From: JAFGOG01 sp034429215
GTDB taxonomy: Bacteria > Chloroflexota > Anaerolineae > JAAYZQ01
Assembly (NCBI GenBank): GCA_034429215.1
Contig: DAOUGI010000010.1
Location: 1 to 28,243, forward strand
Reading direction: 5' to 3'
DNA: 28,243 bases
The notes beneath the pieces were generated by a model. It made no database searches, was not told the DNA's origin, and saw only the letters and a list, made by a program, of their open reading frames with translations. Positions 13,766-21,224 of the stretch are shown here, piece after piece. The stretch's first letter is position 1; each line of letters begins with the position of its first letter. Both the position numbers and the translations under genes were made by a program.

Positions 13766-16700
13766 CTATGGGCTCTTGACCACAAGCGGCAGATAGACGT
13801 AGAACTTGAGCTGCAACACGTTCACCAGGTGCGAGTCGGCGGCGGTGATCTCGCAGTATGTGTCCTTCACCACCACGGTCACGGTGTAGGCGCCGGCCGC
13901 CGTGTAGGTGTAGACCGGGGTGGCGGTGTACTCGCCGGCGCCGTAGCCCGGCCCGCCAAAATCCCAGTCATAGGTCACCGGGATGGTCGGGACGACCGTC
14001 GCCATAAAGTGCACCGGCCGGCCAAGCTCTACCGGGCTGTCGCTCTCGAAGGTGACCGTCGGGGTGATGCACTCGGCGATCACGGTAAAGGCGGCGGGCA
14101 GCGCCGCTTCCTGGCAGTCGCCGTTGTAGAGGGTCAGGTCGTAGAGGCCCGGCTCCATGCCGGCCGGCGCCACGGCGTTGAGGGTCGTCGAGCTGACCAG
14201 GGTGATCGACAGCAGCCAGGTATCGCCCAGCCGGACGGAGGGGGTATCGAGCAAGCCGCTGCCCTCGATCTGGACCGGCGTCTGCTCGTAGGCCGAGCCG
14301 GTGTCGGGGGTGATGCTCTGCACGCCAGGGGCCGGGTTGGGCGGCATCGGCGCGGTGATCATCACATCGTCGATGTACCAGCCTGTGTCCCCGATGACCA
14401 AGTCGCAGCCCAGCCGCCACCGGATCTGGACATTCTGGCCGGAAAAACTGCTCAGGTCCACTTTTACCTGGGTCCAGTCGGTCAGGTCGCCGGTCCAGCC
14501 CTGGCGGCCGGCCAGCGGGTTGCTGTAACCGGTGCTGATCGTGCCGTTGTAGCCGTTGGCGGTGATGTACGTTCCCAGGTCGGTCCAGGTCGTGCCACCG
14601 TCGGTCGTGATCTCGAGCACTGCCCCATCGTATGAGGTTCCCTCGAACTGATAGCGGTGCCAGAAGGTGAGGGCGTTGCCGGTGTCTACGGCAACGGGCA
14701 CGGCATTCCACAATCGTGTGTCGGTCACATCCTCGTCATCGAGGACGAACCAGGATTGGGTGGGGCTGTGGGATTGGTCGGCGGAGATCTGCCAGTGGTC
14801 GATGCCCTGAGCGGCCTGGTGGGTCCAGTTGCCGGCGCCCGCTTCGATGTTGTCGTAAAAGCTGGTAGCCAGCGCTACGGTGGAAAAGTGGAAGGGGATG
14901 GCCCATTCACCCTGCGTGCAGACATTCTCACCGGCGACGCGCCACCAGTAGCACAGGCCGCCGTCCAGCGGCGAGGCCGGCGTGTACTGGGTATCCGCGA
15001 TGCCGCTTGCGTCTGCCACCGGCGTCTCAAACAGCGGGCTGCGGGCTAACTGCAAGTGGTAGCTGTCGGCATAGGCAGCCGAGTCCCAATCAAGGGTCGG
15101 GACGAAAGGTTGGTTTGCGGCGCCGTCGGGCGGCGACACCAGGTCGGGAGTGGCCGGCTCGTCCCTCACCACCCGTAGGTCTACCGTCGCCTCGTGCGTC
15201 CAGCTCACCTGGTCGGTGGCGGTAATGACGACTGGATAGTCGCCGGCCGGCATGTCGGCTACGTCGATGGCCAGCTCTGTGGTAAAGGGCGCCTGGGCAA
15301 AGGGGACGCTGAAGGTGGCGGTGATCCCCGGCGGCAGGGGGCCGGTCTCCAGGTAGACCGTTTCGGAGTAGCCCTGGATGCTGCCGATGGTCACGGTCGA
15401 CGTGACCGTGCCGCTTTTGCACAGGTCGAACTCTTGCGGGTCGACGTCGAGGGTAAAGGCCGGCAGGTCCGGTTCGAGAAAGAGCTTGACCGCCGGGTCG
15501 CCCAGGACGTTGTAGGTCTCCCGGTAGTAGCGGGCACTGCTGGGGTAGGCCGCTTCGACGGCGGCCAGCCCATCGTCGGTCATCGCCGCTACGTCGGCCT
15601 GGGCCTCCGCCTCGGCAAAGAGCGAGTCGAACATCGCCCGTTCCAGCACGTCGTCCTCGTCCCAGAAGCTGTTGTCAGACGAGCCCCAGTAGGCCAGCGC
15701 GCCCTTGTTCTGCTGGAGCACCCAGGTCTCGCCAAACACCTCGGTCTGGCCAAAGTCGCCGCTCACACAGGCATGGCTGGCGACAAAGGGAAAGATGCCA
15801 TAGTTGGTCAGGTTCTGGACATCGGTGGAGGAAAAGCTCATCTCCCAGCCGGAGTGGCTGCCATGGCCGGAGTAGATGATGGCCCAGCGCCCATTGTTGA
15901 ATGCGGCGATCAGATCGGTGCGGGTGGCGTTGTAGGTGATACAGTACAGCTTGTCGCCGCCTGGCTGCGGGTCGTTGGGGAAATGGCCGATGTAGCCCTT
16001 GGGCGCGGTGTAGGTGTCGATCACATAGTTGTGTGTCCCCTCGGCGATCGTATACAGGTCGCAGGTGGCGGGGAAGGAGGCCTTTTTTACCCACGGTTCC
16101 TGGCCGGTCAGGCCGGCGTAGGCCAGGTATTTGTCCACCATGTAGGTTGTCTGCTCTGGCGAGCGCACCGGGAAGCGGCCCCGGCCGATGTCGGGGTGCC
16201 AGTCGGCTGCGCCGTCCATCGTGCCGTAGTAGAGGTCGGTGGAGGTGTTGGCATCCTGGCCGATGTAGGTGGCCACCGTGTTGGTATCGCCCACCAGCAG
16301 GACATAGCTCGGCGGCACAGGCCAGGTGTCGTAAGCGGCCTGGATGTAGGTTTTGATCGAGGCTGCGGAGGCGCAACCCCCGGCGATCTCGGAGCAGCGG
16401 GTCATGGTCACGTCGAATCCGCGGCTCTCCCTCAGATTCACAAAGGGCAGCATGGCGTCATAGTAGGCATCGGCGGTGACGATCAGGTAGCCGACCGCCG
16501 TCTCTGGGCCAAAGGTTGCGGCGGGGCGGCCCTGGTTGTAGTTCAGCACCTGCTCGGACAGCCGCGCCTCAAAGGCCGGCGAGGCATAGCGCGCGGCAAG
16601 GGCCAGGGTGAGGGCCATGTCGCTGCCCGACAGCTTGAGGCGGAACGTGACCGAGCGGTAGAGGCGGACCGTGCCCGCGGCCGGATCGTAGGCAACCGGC

Positions 16701-17278
16701 CAGACCTCGACGGTCTGGACCCGGTGCCCGCGCACCACATACAGTTGTCTAAGGGCCAACGGGCTGTTGGGGTAGAGGCCGTCGCGGGCGTAGAATTCGT
16801 TGTTGATCTGAAAGGGTTGAGCCTGGCCTGTCTTGGGCACGGGCGGCTGGAGGGGATAGAGCGGATTGAGGCCCAACTCGGCGAGGGTATAGTCGGTGTA
16901 TTCGGCCTCGACTATCTCGATGGCGACGGCCGCGCCGAAAGGAACCTCGACGTCGCGGCGCAGCACCGGCAGGGCAGGCAGGCCGATCTCGGTCGCCATG
17001 CCATAGCCGTCGCCGTACAGGCGGGAGTAGACTTGGCCCTCGGCCTTGATCTCCTCCACCCAGCTCCCAGGCATGTCGGCCTGCAGATCGATGGCGCCGG
17101 CGTCGGCGTTGACCAGCGCCAGAGCCGGCTGGGCCGGTTCCGGACTCTTGTTGAACGGGAGCCATCGCCCCGTTTCGGCCGGGTTGATTGCCTGGACCGG
17201 CGTCACCCACGCGGTCAAGGCGGCAATCAGGCCCACACATGCCAGGCCGGCGAGCCAACGAACAATCCTTATTCTCAC
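13766..17278 (-). CDS. Secreted gingipain-like cysteine peptidase (family C25), multidomain
   Basis: The 1170-residue secreted endopeptidase starts at GTG 17278, which has AAGGAG seven bases upstream; a longer frame to 17350 would begin upstream of the likely transcript start. The signal peptide spans residues 1-30, ending in 'P-V-Q-A'. A C25 propeptide-like region covers about 36-240. The catalytic domain (about 262-602) carries His472 in 'Y-S-G-H-G-S' and nucleophile Cys504 in 'A-S-H-A-C-V-S'. Downstream modules are an Ig-like domain (603-706), fibronectin III-like (709-801), a jelly-roll/MAM-like domain (805-976), IPT/TIG (985-1068) and PKD (1072-1157). The last 13 residues end in 'F-Y-V-Y-L-P-L-V-V-K-S-P', a tail also seen in variant form on the divergent M14 peptidase. 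Family assignment is good; the substrate is unknown. Confidence 0.9.
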   Translation of the reverse strand: MRIRIVRWLAGLACVGLIAALTAWVTPVQAINPAETGRWLPFNKSPEPAQPALALVNADAGAIDLQADMPGSWVEEIKAEGQVYSRLYGDGYGMATEIGLPALPVLRRDVEVPFGAAVAIEIVEAEYTDYTLAELGLNPLYPLQPPVPKTGQAQPFQINNEFYARDGLYPNSPLALRQLYVVRGHRVQTVEVWPVAYDPAAGTVRLYRSVTFRLKLSGSDMALTLALAARYASPAFEARLSEQVLNYNQGRPAATFGPETAVGYLIVTADAYYDAMLPFVNLRESRGFDVTMTRCSEIAGGCASAASIKTYIQAAYDTWPVPPSYVLLVGDTNTVATYIGQDANTSTDLYYGTMDGAADWHPDIGRGRFPVRSPEQTTYMVDKYLAYAGLTGQEPWVKKASFPATCDLYTIAEGTHNYVIDTYTAPKGYIGHFPNDPQPGGDKLYCITYNATRTDLIAAFNNGRWAIIYSGHGSHSGWEMSFSSTDVQNLTNYGIFPFVASHACVSGDFGQTEVFGETWVLQQNKGALAYWGSSDNSFWDEDDVLERAMFDSLFAEAEAQADVAAMTDDGLAAVEAAYPSSARYYRETYNVLGDPAVKLFLEPDLPAFTLDVDPQEFDLCKSGTVTSTVTIGSIQGYSETVYLETGPLPPGITATFSVPFAQAPFTTELAIDVADMPAGDYPVVITATDQVSWTHEATVDLRVVRDEPATPDLVSPPDGAANQPFVPTLDWDSAAYADSYHLQLARSPLFETPVADASGIADTQYTPASPLDGGLCYWWRVAGENVCTQGEWAIPFHFSTVALATSFYDNIEAGAGNWTHQAAQGIDHWQISADQSHSPTQSWFVLDDEDVTDTRLWNAVPVAVDTGNALTFWHRYQFEGTSYDGAVLEITTDGGTTWTDLGTYITANGYNGTISTGYSNPLAGRQGWTGDLTDWTQVKVDLSSFSGQNVQIRWRLGCDLVIGDTGWYIDDVMITAPMPPNPAPGVQSITPDTGSAYEQTPVQIEGSGLLDTPSVRLGDTWLLSITLVSSTTLNAVAPAGMEPGLYDLTLYNGDCQEAALPAAFTVIAECITPTVTFESDSPVELGRPVHFMATVVPTIPVTYDWDFGGPGYGAGEYTATPVYTYTAAGAYTVTVVVKDTYCEITAADSHLVNVLQLKFYVYLPLVVKSP

Positions 17279-17313
17279 GGTATTTCTCCTTTCTGTATCC
17301 AAGATAGCTGGCC

Positions 17314-17335
17314 GAGATGCCGTGCCCGGCATCTC
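17314..17335 (-). other. 9-bp leader hairpin of the C25 peptidase transcript
   Basis: GAGATGCCG (17314-17322) pairs with CGGCATCTC (17327-17335) around a four-base loop. It lies in the roughly 79-base leader between the minus-strand promoter and the ribosome site, and may stabilise the mRNA or bind a regulator. Confidence 0.5.
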
Positions 17336-17363
17336 AGCAGAGAACCTCACGCGGGGCAGTCAG

Positions 17364-17392
17364 ATTCTAACCCCGCCTGCATTGCTTGTCAA
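17364..17392 (-). promoter_or_regulatory. Promoter of the C25 peptidase gene
   Basis: On the minus strand consensus TTGACA (17392-17387) and TAGAAT (17369-17364) are 17 bp apart. The start is expected near 17357. Confidence 0.75.
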
Positions 17393-17410
17393 ATCGATCC
17401 CGGTTGTTAT

Positions 17411-17439
17411 TTGCCCGGCTATCCCCTATCCGGTATAAT
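17411..17439 (+). promoter_or_regulatory. Promoter of the M14 carboxypeptidase gene
   Basis: TTGCCC (17411-17416) and perfect TATAAT (17434-17439) are 17 bp apart. The start is expected near 17446. Its -35 is 18 bp from the -35 of the divergent promoter, with the dyad CAAAT (17390-17394) / ATTTG (17409-17413) overlapping both. Confidence 0.75.
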
Positions 17440-17470
17440 GGGTCGATCTTGACACAGGAGGCCTGGCATA

Positions 17471-19624
17471 ATGGCGCGTTTATCGTTGAGGTGGCTGCCT
17501 TTTCTGTTGATCGTTTTGCTGATCGTGGCTGTGTTCATGGCTACGCCGGGACAGGCCAAGGTGCCCGAGGTTGCCGACGTGACCCCCGAGCCCTACCCTT
17601 TCTCCGACCGCTACCCGGCCGAGGTTTCTCTTGGCTCATGGGACGATCTGGACATCTTGGTGGAGCTAAAGCTCGACATTGAAACGGTGCGGCCTGTCGA
17701 CATCTCACGCGCCATGCCCTCTCGCAGCGGACCGTTCGAGCCGCTGGTCGCCATTGTGAATGTCAATCCCGAGGAGGCCGGGCGCCTGGCCGAGAGAGGG
17801 TTGGCTGCCCATCCGATCCCGAATGAGAGCCTGCGCGCACAGCGGCTGTACGGGCCGGGGACGACCGGCCCGGAGGCTTGGCCGACCTTTGATCAGTTTG
17901 TGACCCGCATGCAGGGGATCGCCAGCGCGCACCCTGACATCGTGCGGATGATCTCTATTGGCCAGTCGGTGCAGGGCCGGGCGCTGTGGGTGCTCAAGAT
18001 CACCGACAACCCTGACGTCGAGGAGGACGAGCCCGAGTTCAAGTACAGCTCCAGCCACCACGGCGACGAGACGGTGGGCATCGAGATAACGCTGCGCTTG
18101 GCCGAGCTGCTGGTGAACAACTATGGCGCCGATCCGGCGCTGACCGAGCTGGTGGACGAGATGGAGATCTGGCTGTGGCCGATCTACAACCCCGATGGCT
18201 ATGTCGCCAGCACACGTTACAACGCCCACGGCGAGGATCTAAACCGCGATTTTCCCGACCGGATCGATGACCCTTACGACGATCCCACCGGCCGCGAGCC
18301 GGAGACGCAGGCGGCGATGTACTGGGGCTATGACCATCGTTTTGTGATGGGCGCCAACTATCACGGCGGGGCGGCGGTGGTCAACGTTCCCTGGGACAGC
18401 GTCGGCTCGGGCTATTCCTATTATGCCCCCGACGACGACGCTCTCCTAGAGTTCGGCGTCGGGTATTCTTCGCGCAACAGCCGCATCTGGAACGGCGGCT
18501 GGTCGCAGGGGATCACCCGCGGCTGGGAGTGGTACATCATCTACGGCGGCATGCAGGACTGGGCCTATCACTGGCAGGGCGAGCACCACATCACCATCGA
18601 GTTGGGGAACACCAAAAAGCCGGCCTACGAGGTGATGGACACCTACTGGGGCGAAAACCAGGCGGCGATGCTATGGTGGATGCAGCGGGCTCTGCGCGGC
18701 GCGCGCGGCCTGGTGACCGACGCCCTGACCGGCCAGCCGCTGGACGCGACGGTGAACGTGACCGAGATTGGCAAGATCGTGCGCACCGATCCCGACGTAG
18801 GCGACTATCACCGGCTGCTGCTGCCGGGCACCTGGACCCTGGTGTGCCACGCCGACGGGTACCTGGACCAGACCTGGACGGTGGAGGTGATATCGGGCAC
18901 GGCGACGGTCCAGGACTGCGCCCTGTTGCCCGAAATGTCGTATGGAGTTGTGGCAGGCAGCAGCGAGGCCACCGGCCAGCCGGGCACGACAGTGACCCAC
19001 ACCTTTGCCATCACCAATGTGGGCACGGCGGCCGATAGCTACAACGTGTCGCTGAGGCCGGGCGACTGGCCCGCTGAGCTGCTCGATCCCCAAGTGGGGC
19101 CGCTGGACCCTTTAGAGTCAGGCCAGGTGCGGGTCAGCGTTCAGATCCCCAACGAGCCGGCTGGCAAGGCCTGGCTGGTCACCGACGTGCTGACCATAGA
19201 GGTGACTTCGCTGGCTGCGCCGGAAATCAGCGCCGAGGCCGAGGGAACCACCTACGCCTTGGCCGACCTGGCGGTGGCGTTGGCCGCCGGTCAGACCGCC
19301 GGCTCGGCCCTGGCCGGGCAGGCGGTGACCTATACCCTGGTGGTGACCAACGCCGGCGGCTATAGCGATGCCTATGCCCTGACCGCGGCCGGAAACCTGT
19401 GGCCGACCCAGGTAATGCCGCTGCAAACACCGCCGCTGGCGCCGGGGGCAGCGGCGGAGATCGCCGTGCGGGTCGAGATCCCGGCCGGCCCGCCGGGCCA
19501 GACCGACACGGTCACCATCCGGGCCACGTCGGGCCTGGACAACCAGGTCTATGCCGAGGTGAGTCTGATCGCGCTGCGGTTGTGGGGGGTGTACTTCCCG
19601 ATCTTTATGGTGACCGGCGGGTAG
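17471..19624 (+). CDS. Secreted M14 zinc carboxypeptidase, multidomain
   Basis: This 717-residue secreted metallopeptidase removes C-terminal residues from peptides. The signal peptide spans residues 1-29 ('A-T-P-G-Q-A'). After a prodomain-like region, the catalytic domain (about 130-408) shows zinc ligands H197 and E200 (S-S-H-H-G-D-E) and H298 (N-Y-H-G-G), the 'L-N-R-D-F-P' substrate-binding motif (257-262) and catalytic Glu377 (T-I-E-L). A transthyretin-like regulatory domain (410-487) as in the carboxypeptidase D/N branch follows, then two beta-sandwich repeats (about 490-592 and 600-705) of the NEW3/CARDB kind. The C-terminus is 'V-Y-F-P-I-F-M-V-T-G-G'. ATG 17471 has ACAGGAGG upstream. 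It is divergent from the C25 peptidase, with which it may be co-regulated. Confidence 0.93.
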   Translation: MARLSLRWLPFLLIVLLIVAVFMATPGQAKVPEVADVTPEPYPFSDRYPAEVSLGSWDDLDILVELKLDIETVRPVDISRAMPSRSGPFEPLVAIVNVNPEEAGRLAERGLAAHPIPNESLRAQRLYGPGTTGPEAWPTFDQFVTRMQGIASAHPDIVRMISIGQSVQGRALWVLKITDNPDVEEDEPEFKYSSSHHGDETVGIEITLRLAELLVNNYGADPALTELVDEMEIWLWPIYNPDGYVASTRYNAHGEDLNRDFPDRIDDPYDDPTGREPETQAAMYWGYDHRFVMGANYHGGAAVVNVPWDSVGSGYSYYAPDDDALLEFGVGYSSRNSRIWNGGWSQGITRGWEWYIIYGGMQDWAYHWQGEHHITIELGNTKKPAYEVMDTYWGENQAAMLWWMQRALRGARGLVTDALTGQPLDATVNVTEIGKIVRTDPDVGDYHRLLLPGTWTLVCHADGYLDQTWTVEVISGTATVQDCALLPEMSYGVVAGSSEATGQPGTTVTHTFAITNVGTAADSYNVSLRPGDWPAELLDPQVGPLDPLESGQVRVSVQIPNEPAGKAWLVTDVLTIEVTSLAAPEISAEAEGTTYALADLAVALAAGQTAGSALAGQAVTYTLVVTNAGGYSDAYALTAAGNLWPTQVMPLQTPPLAPGAAAEIAVRVEIPAGPPGQTDTVTIRATSGLDNQVYAEVSLIALRLWGVYFPIFMVTGG

Positions 19625-19658
19625 GGGGAGATAAATAGCGAGAGAAGTTGGGGTCAGC

Positions 19659-19687
19659 TTGACTTGAACGGCGTATGGGTGTACAAT
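19659..19687 (+). promoter_or_regulatory. Promoter of the coiled-coil membrane protein gene
   Basis: TTGACT (19659-19664) and TACAAT (19682-19687) are 17 bp apart. The predicted start near 19694 rules out an in-frame upstream ATG at 19686 and leaves a leader of about 90 bases. Confidence 0.7.
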
Positions 19688-19787
19688 GGGAACCGCCCCA
19701 AAGGGATGGAAAGAGGCGCTGGCCGCTTCTGCGGAAAGCTCAAGCACGTGCAGAGTCTGGCACCATGGAGATAATGAAGGAGGAGCT

Positions 19788-20648
19788 ATGAAGGTCATCC
19801 GGCGCATTTTTGGGATTTTTGTCATGCTTGCCGGCGTGCTGGGATTACTGCTCAGCCTGGCCGGATTGGTGGGGGTGTGGCTTGTCAAGCCGACCATCGC
19901 CGGCTATGCAGGCAGCACCATCGACACGCTCAACGAAAGCGTTGTCACCAGCCAGCGGGTGGTGGATGTCACCGGGCAGGCGCTGGGAGGCACGATCGAC
20001 AGCGTCGATGCGCTCTCGGAGATGCTGGGCACTACCGCCGCCACGTTGGAAGATACCAAGCCTGTCCTGGTCGAGTTTGACAAGATCATGTCCACCACAC
20101 TGCCCTCTACGCTGAAAGCAGCGACCGACTCGCTCGGGGCCGCCCAGGAAGCCGCCGGGGTGCTGGAAAGCACGATCAAGTCGCTGGATAGTTTCCGCTT
20201 CCTGCTGGCCGCCACGCCGATGCTGGGCGACATGATCAAACTGCCCGCGGAATCGTACAGCCCGGAGGTTCCGCTGGCCGACTCGCTGGGAGACCTGGCG
20301 ACCAACCTGGAAGGGCTGCCGGACACCTTTACCAAGGTGGCGACCAGCTTGAGCGACACCGATGAAAAGCTGGCGGCCGTCCAAGGGAACCTGGTCACCA
20401 TGTCGGATAGCGTCAAGATGATCTCGTCGAGCCTGGGCGACTATCAGGATATGCTCACCCAAAGCAAGTCTTCGATGGATAACCTGACGTCGATCCTGAC
20501 GAGCTTTCAGACCAACCTGCCGACCATCCTGAATTGGGGAGCCATTGTGCTGAGCCTGTTCTTCGCCTGGCTGCTGGCCGCCCAGATTGTCATCCTCAGC
20601 CAGGGCTGGGAGCTGTTCCAGGGCACGGCGGATCGCATGGAAAGCTAA
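19788..20648 (+). CDS. Two-transmembrane coiled-coil protein, function unknown
   Basis: The 286-residue product is not assigned to a named family. A membrane helix at about residues 7-32 is followed by a roughly 200-residue hydrophilic stretch. This is rich in Ala, Ser, Thr, Leu and Asp heptad patterns, which predict long helices, broken near a proline-containing stretch (about 150-165). A second membrane helix lies at about 244-268. Both ends would be cytosolic with a helical hairpin outside, or the reverse. The start at ATG 19788 has AAGGAGGAG before it and lies downstream of a strong promoter. It sits between the M14 peptidase and a 76-residue protein. A scaffold or sensor role would be guesswork. 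Confidence 0.75.
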   Translation: MKVIRRIFGIFVMLAGVLGLLLSLAGLVGVWLVKPTIAGYAGSTIDTLNESVVTSQRVVDVTGQALGGTIDSVDALSEMLGTTAATLEDTKPVLVEFDKIMSTTLPSTLKAATDSLGAAQEAAGVLESTIKSLDSFRFLLAATPMLGDMIKLPAESYSPEVPLADSLGDLATNLEGLPDTFTKVATSLSDTDEKLAAVQGNLVTMSDSVKMISSSLGDYQDMLTQSKSSMDNLTSILTSFQTNLPTILNWGAIVLSLFFAWLLAAQIVILSQGWELFQGTADRMES

Positions 20649-20735
20649 GTCGAACAGATTTGCAGCATAGCTCATAGTGGAATGATCTCTGTCAAGAGTT
20701 CAGTATTTTAAATCAGCAAGAAAAGGAGATATCTG

Positions 20736-20966
20736 ATGGCAGCAGTAACACTTGATACGACCCTCGGTGCGCTTTTGGACGATCCACAGGCCAAGGCTGT
20801 GGTGAACCAGTACCTGCCCGGCGTCGCCGACAATCCGCTGATCGCGATGGCGAGAGGAATGTCGCTGAACATGGTCCTCGCCTTCCCGCAGGCGGCGCAG
20901 TTTGGCCTGACCAAGGAAGTGGCCGAGCAGATCATTGCCGAGATCAACAAGCAGGTCGGCGAGTAG
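20736..20966 (+). CDS. Small conserved helical protein (76 residues)
   Basis: The protein is soluble, helical and acidic, with the pattern 'L-G-A-L-L-D-D-P-x-A-K-A-V-V' then 'Y-L-P-G', 'N-P-L-I-A-M-A-R-G-M-S-L' and 'L-T-K-E-V'. From memory this resembles a small domain found at the C-termini of some carbohydrate-active enzymes and esterases, here as a stand-alone protein; I cannot confirm that. AAAAGGAG lies eight bases before the ATG. It is 87 bases after the coiled-coil gene and followed by two hairpins, so it probably ends that transcript. Confidence 0.7.
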   Translation: MAAVTLDTTLGALLDDPQAKAVVNQYLPGVADNPLIAMARGMSLNMVLAFPQAAQFGLTKEVAEQIIAEINKQVGE

Positions 20967-20990
20967 CTATTCCCAGATGCACCCATGAAC

Positions 20991-21036
20991 CCGCTCCACA
21001 GGCGCTGTGCCTCTTGGCCCGGCGTCTGTGGAGCGG
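20991..21036 (+). other. 15-bp branched hairpin, candidate 3' UTR element or small RNA
   Basis: Bases 20991-21005 pair with 21022-21036 over 15 bp, with one G-U pair that holds only in plus-strand RNA. The inner part can add GCC/GGC (21009-21011 / 21016-21018). It lies 25 bases after the stop of the 76-residue gene and 41 bases before the terminator hairpin. Confidence 0.5.
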
Positions 21037-21076
21037 CACCCCGTAGACAAGATTCTATCGCCCGGCAACCGTTCTT

Positions 21077-21105
21077 CCGGCAGCTTTAAGGCTGCCGGGC
21101 TTTTC
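21077..21105 (+). terminator. Intrinsic terminator
   Basis: CCGGCAGC (21077-21084) pairs with GCTGCCGG (21091-21098) around a six-base loop, followed by GCTTTTCG. It ends the 19788-20966 transcription unit before the macroglobulin gene. Confidence 0.7.
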
Positions 21106-21224
21106 GTGCCCCCCTGACGCCGAACCGGACTATCAGCTCGCCTGGCCGATACCTGCCCGCGATGCGGGAACCTCCCCCGGCGTTTCGACGTCTTGGACAT
21201 AGTTGATCGCAAAGGAGGAGAACC

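Noticed and set aside
15194..17452. 752-codon open frame on the plus strand, antisense to the C25 peptidase gene
   Set aside because: It is the mirror of a high-GC gene with strong codon bias. The translation is rich in Gly/Val/Asp/His with no recognisable domain, while the minus strand encodes a complete multidomain peptidase with signal peptide and promoter.
19686..19787. In-frame N-terminal extension of the coiled-coil membrane protein from ATG 19686
   Set aside because: It lies inside the -10 element of a good promoter and has no ribosome site, whereas ATG 19788 has AAGGAGGAG.
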